DNA of 64,000 bases from Qipengyuania_B sp965214525 (GTDB lineage Bacteria; Pseudomonadota; Alphaproteobacteria; Sphingomonadales; Sphingomonadaceae): the NCBI GenBank assembly GCA_965214525.1, contig OZ243959.1:434001-498000 (forward strand). The letters are read 5' to 3'. A model generated the notes under the pieces. That model worked only from the letters and a program-made list of their open reading frames with translations, was not told the DNA's origin and did no database searches. The first letter of the stretch is position 1. Every line of letters starts with the position of its first letter. Below, piece by piece: positions 61,594 through 64,000 of this stretch. Both the position numbers and the translations under genes were made by a program.

Positions 61594-62145
61594 ATGGCCG
61601 AGATACCTGTAGAGCGGAAGAGCACGATACCTTGGTGGGTGTGGGCGTTGCTGGCGGCGCTCCTGCTGGCCCTGCTGGTCTGGTGGATTTCGGACGATGA
61701 CGAGGTCGACGATGCAGAGGTAGTTGCAACGACCGCGCCTGTGGTGGAGACGGATACCGGTGTGGCCGCTCCCGTTGACGATACCGCTGAGACAGGGGCG
61801 ATCACCGAACTCTCGGCGATTACCTCGGGAACCGCCGCTTCATTGATCGGACGCGAAGTGCGCTTGACGGGGGTTACGGCGGGATCGGTGCCTGAAGACG
61901 CTGGTTTCTGGATCGCCGACGCTTCCGGACAGCGCGTGTGGGTCGTGCTGGATGAGGTTCGCACGCCCGATACCCAGATCGAAGGCCGGGTCGATGTCGA
62001 TGAAGGCGATGCTGTCGACATTATGGGTACGCTGCGTTCTGTCAGCGAGCAGCCGACCGGTGCCGCACTACCCGGCCCGACCGCCCCGCTGCCCGATGGC
62101 GTTGACTATTACATCTTCGCTGAGCGGGTAATGCAAACGTCCTGA
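61594..62145 (+). CDS. Membrane-anchored hypothetical protein
   Basis: The 183-residue product has one transmembrane helix (about residues 11-32, WWVWALLAALLLALLVWWI), an acidic linker, and a C-terminal soluble domain with ASLIGREVRLTGV and DEGDAVDIMGTLRSV, which looks OB-fold-like. I do not recognise a family. AAAGGAGACG precedes the ATG at 61594. It may be a periplasmic domain tethered to the membrane. Confidence 0.7.
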   Translation: MAEIPVERKSTIPWWVWALLAALLLALLVWWISDDDEVDDAEVVATTAPVVETDTGVAAPVDDTAETGAITELSAITSGTAASLIGREVRLTGVTAGSVPEDAGFWIADASGQRVWVVLDEVRTPDTQIEGRVDVDEGDAVDIMGTLRSVSEQPTGAALPGPTAPLPDGVDYYIFAERVMQTS

Positions 62146-62196
62146 CGGATCAGAGGGAGGACTTGCTGAAACCCGCAGGCTTCTCCTTCGCTGCCT

Positions 62197-62967
62197 TTAC
62201 CCGTAAGTGGCGCGGTGCCGCCGCAAAATTGGCTGCACCCGCCCGAGCGCGGCACCGATAGCGGCAGGAAAGCCATCGTGCGGCAGTTCGACCACCGTGT
62301 TGTGGGCGGTGGCGATGCGCTGCGCATCGTGCCACGTCTCGCCCAGATCATACGCCCATGCCCGAAAGGCTTCGGCAGCACCCGGCTCGCCCTTCAGTGC
62401 AAAAGGCAGCGATGGATGAAAATCGAGCCGTCCGGTCTGGGGCAGCATCGATAGCGGGAAGGGCGCCTCTACGCAGGACAGCGTATCGTCGACATAGATC
62501 GTCCTGCTGGCACGGTGGTAGGCGAGCACGGAGCCGAAATGCACCCGTTCCTTCTCACACACCATGTCGACGCCTTGCGGAACGGAAAATTCCAGCGTTC
62601 CGCCAAAATGGTTCGACAAGGCCGCTTCGTCGCATAACGTATCTTCCCATGGCAGTTGCGGCAGTTTGCGGCGATGGCGCAGCGTTCCGTACAGCTTCGC
62701 GTGCGCGAACGTCCGATGCATCCATGCGACATGAACCGTATGGAACGGATGCAGGTTGATGATCGCGTGCACCGCGGAACCGCCATCCGTCATGGCCAAC
62801 ACTTGCCGAAGAATAGAATCCGGCAAGGTATAACTGTCGAGAAATACGAAGCCGTCTTGCAGCTCGACCAAGGCGCAATGCGTGCCGACATCGACCAGGC
62901 CGCCGACGCGGTGTTCGCCCCTTATGTGATGGAAACCTGCGCCAAAATCCTGCATCCGTTCGCTCAT
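62197..62967 (-). CDS. DUF4336/MBL-like hypothetical protein
   Basis: The 256-residue protein resembles DUF4336, a divergent metallo-beta-lactamase-like fold. Strands VALVELQDGFVFLDS-like (CALVELQDGFVFLDSY) precede INLHPFHTVHVAW, where HPFHTVH replaces the usual HxHxDH. It also has LYGTLRHRRKLPQLPWEDT. Metal binding and activity are uncertain. The start at 62967 gives MSERMQDFGAGF. Confidence 0.6.
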   Translation of the reverse strand: MSERMQDFGAGFHHIRGEHRVGGLVDVGTHCALVELQDGFVFLDSYTLPDSILRQVLAMTDGGSAVHAIINLHPFHTVHVAWMHRTFAHAKLYGTLRHRRKLPQLPWEDTLCDEAALSNHFGGTLEFSVPQGVDMVCEKERVHFGSVLAYHRASRTIYVDDTLSCVEAPFPLSMLPQTGRLDFHPSLPFALKGEPGAAEAFRAWAYDLGETWHDAQRIATAHNTVVELPHDGFPAAIGAALGRVQPILRRHRATYG

Positions 62968-63014
62968 CGTAAGATTCCTTGTGTTCTACGAATTGAACGG
63001 AGCAGATGCGCAAA

Positions 63015-63710
63015 CTATCCCTCGAACCCGACGAAACGCGCGGCCGTGCCGACTTGACGCCGTTCGGAAATCACGGCGTTTGCGGGAAAATTTTCATCCG
63101 GCCAACCGAGCGCCACGCAGATCATGATGACTTGATCGTCCGGTATGCGAGCATGTTCGCGCACCACCTGAGATTGCATGATGCCCTGGCTATTGATGAC
63201 GCAGCCCAAACCGCGCGACCAGGCAGCGTTCACCAGCGCATTCGTGACCGCCCCGCAATCGAATGGCGCGATATCGCTGCCCAGCAATTCGCGGTCGTAG
63301 GTGACGACGATCGATACCGGCGCATCGAATTGCCGGAAGCCGCGCAATACCCAGTCCTGCCGCCCCTCCTTGTCCTCGCGGGTGATGCCCATGGCTCCGA
63401 ACAATTGCTTGGCAACGGCAACTTGCCGCTCCCGGTGAGAGGAAGGCTGGGTATCGTGCCGGCGGAATTCACGGCTGTCGGGCCGTCCTGCAAGAATACC
63501 CTGGGTGTTCCCCTGACGGATCGCGTCCAGCGCATCGCCCGCAACGACGGTAAAGTTCCAGCATTGGTTGTTGTAGGATGATGGTGCGCGGATCGCGAGT
63601 TCCAAGACCTCCTCAATGACCTCGCGTGGAACCTCCCGATCGAGGAACCCGCGGATCGACCGCCGTCCCAACACGACATCATCGTACGATAAGTTCTGAG
63701 GTCGGCTCAT
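63015..63710 (-). CDS. Nitroreductase family protein
   Basis: The 231-residue protein has the FMN-binding signature RRSIRGFL, APSSYNNQCWNFTVV and GLGCVINSQGIMQSQVVREH, a pattern of nitroreductases acting on aromatic nitro compounds. The substrate is unknown. GGAGACCTTG lies just before the ATG at 63710. It is one of three nitroreductase-type genes in the window. Confidence 0.9.
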   Translation of the reverse strand: MSRPQNLSYDDVVLGRRSIRGFLDREVPREVIEEVLELAIRAPSSYNNQCWNFTVVAGDALDAIRQGNTQGILAGRPDSREFRRHDTQPSSHRERQVAVAKQLFGAMGITREDKEGRQDWVLRGFRQFDAPVSIVVTYDRELLGSDIAPFDCGAVTNALVNAAWSRGLGCVINSQGIMQSQVVREHARIPDDQVIMICVALGWPDENFPANAVISERRQVGTAARFVGFEG

Positions 63711-64000
63711 CAAGGTCTCCTCGCAATGTTCCGCCGCTTGGTAGCTTGCTTGTCGCCGAGGCGGTAGGTTTGGGTGTCGGGGCGGCGTTCTTTGCCTTGC
63801 CGGCCGTTGCAGCACGCGACCCGGGCAGACACGTTCCCGGGGGGGCACCGGGCCATAGCCGGCAATCGAAGAACACCGCCTCGCGGTTGCCGCCCCGTGC
63901 GGGTACGAAGCTGAACCGCAATGCCTGGCGCGCATCCGCCGACAAGGGCAGTTTGGCAGGAATGGCAGCGTTCTCGTTCCACCCGAACACCTGACAGTAA
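63679..64000 (-). CDS. Possible C-terminal part of a gene cut by the right edge
   Basis: A frame open from the window edge to a stop at 63679 encodes about 106 residues (VFGWNENAAIPAKLPLSADARQ... ending ELIVR). Its third codon positions are GC-rich like neighbouring genes, which supports coding. It has an alanine, proline and threonine-rich tail and overlaps the nitroreductase start by 32 bases. I recognise no family; the start lies outside the window or at an internal ATG at 63990. Confidence 0.35.
   Translation of the reverse strand, partial: YCQVFGWNENAAIPAKLPLSADARQALRFSFVPARGGNREAVFFDCRLWPGAPPGTCLPGSRAATAGKAKNAAPTPKPTASATSKLPSGGTLRGDLDEPTSELIVR

Noticed and set aside
1..64000. tRNA, rRNA, CRISPR arrays, insertion sequences or prophage
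   Set aside because: I saw no cloverleaf-like sequence, spaced repeats, transposase or phage structural genes; the CI/Cro-like locus alone does not make a prophage. A tRNA search tool was not available.

Overview
The window is high-GC, densely packed chromosomal DNA from an alphaproteobacterium. Its gene content points to Sphingomonadales, probably the Erythrobacteraceae: an rpmF-plsX-fabH-ihfA-merR block, a MucR-type regulator, several MAPEG proteins, DUF1489, egtBD, a PEP-CTERM protein and an nspC/ODC polyamine locus. This placement comes from gene content and protein style only. I saw no rRNA, tRNA, CRISPR array, insertion sequence or prophage. Genes are mostly separated by fewer than 100 bases, and no gene-free stretch exceeds about 300 bases.

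Layout. 1-1.45 kb: an AT-rich, edge-truncated HExxH metallopeptidase/TPR gene. 1.5-7.7 kb: priA, a DUF4197 lipoprotein, DUF2490, a transaldolase and cobT. 7.7-13.9 kb: DUF2306, a parD antitoxin with a truncated parE, a nitroreductase, cysS carrying an in-frame palindromic repeat, a 2-hydroxyacid dehydrogenase, a divergent CI/Cro-like regulatory pair and an MBL hydrolase. 14-17.6 kb: MAPEG, then rpmF, plsX, fabH, ihfA and merR. 17.6-24.3 kb: smc, two DsbA-like proteins and dciA on the minus strand, with mutY divergent. 24.3-30.7 kb: a serine hydrolase, nudC, a FrnE-like protein, small genes, mgtE, a cyclophilin and an AT-rich LpxA-like gene. 30.7-35.7 kb: miaB, phoH, a PEP-CTERM protein, ybeY and corC. 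35.8-40.8 kb: LysR, plsC, fur, mucR, rimI, tsaB, a RutE-like reductase and a NifU protein. 40.9-48.2 kb: an M16 peptidase, class II DAHP synthase, a small membrane protein and egtB-egtD. 48.3-54.8 kb: an aspartic protease, otsB-GH15-otsA, a phosphatase and trxB. 54.8-64 kb: two MAPEG genes, a threonine dehydratase-like gene, the polyamine locus (carboxynorspermidine dehydrogenase, NHL lipoprotein, nspC, structured leader, ODC), then accessory genes.

Functionally this is a housekeeping segment with several small modules: fatty-acid and lipid synthesis (plsX, fabH, plsC), thiol and redox homeostasis (trxB, egtBD, three DsbA-like proteins, MAPEGs, nitroreductases), trehalose metabolism, and an S-adenosylmethionine-independent spermidine route. 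Genes that look foreign or disrupted stand out against this background: the AT-rich protease, the AT-rich LpxA-like gene, the broken toxin gene, the palindrome inside cysS, and the PEP-CTERM gene splitting phoH from ybeY. The strongest leads for something not routinely annotated are the in-frame repeat in cysS, the structured ODC leader, and the CI/Cro-like switch with its TAGGA/TCCTA operator.
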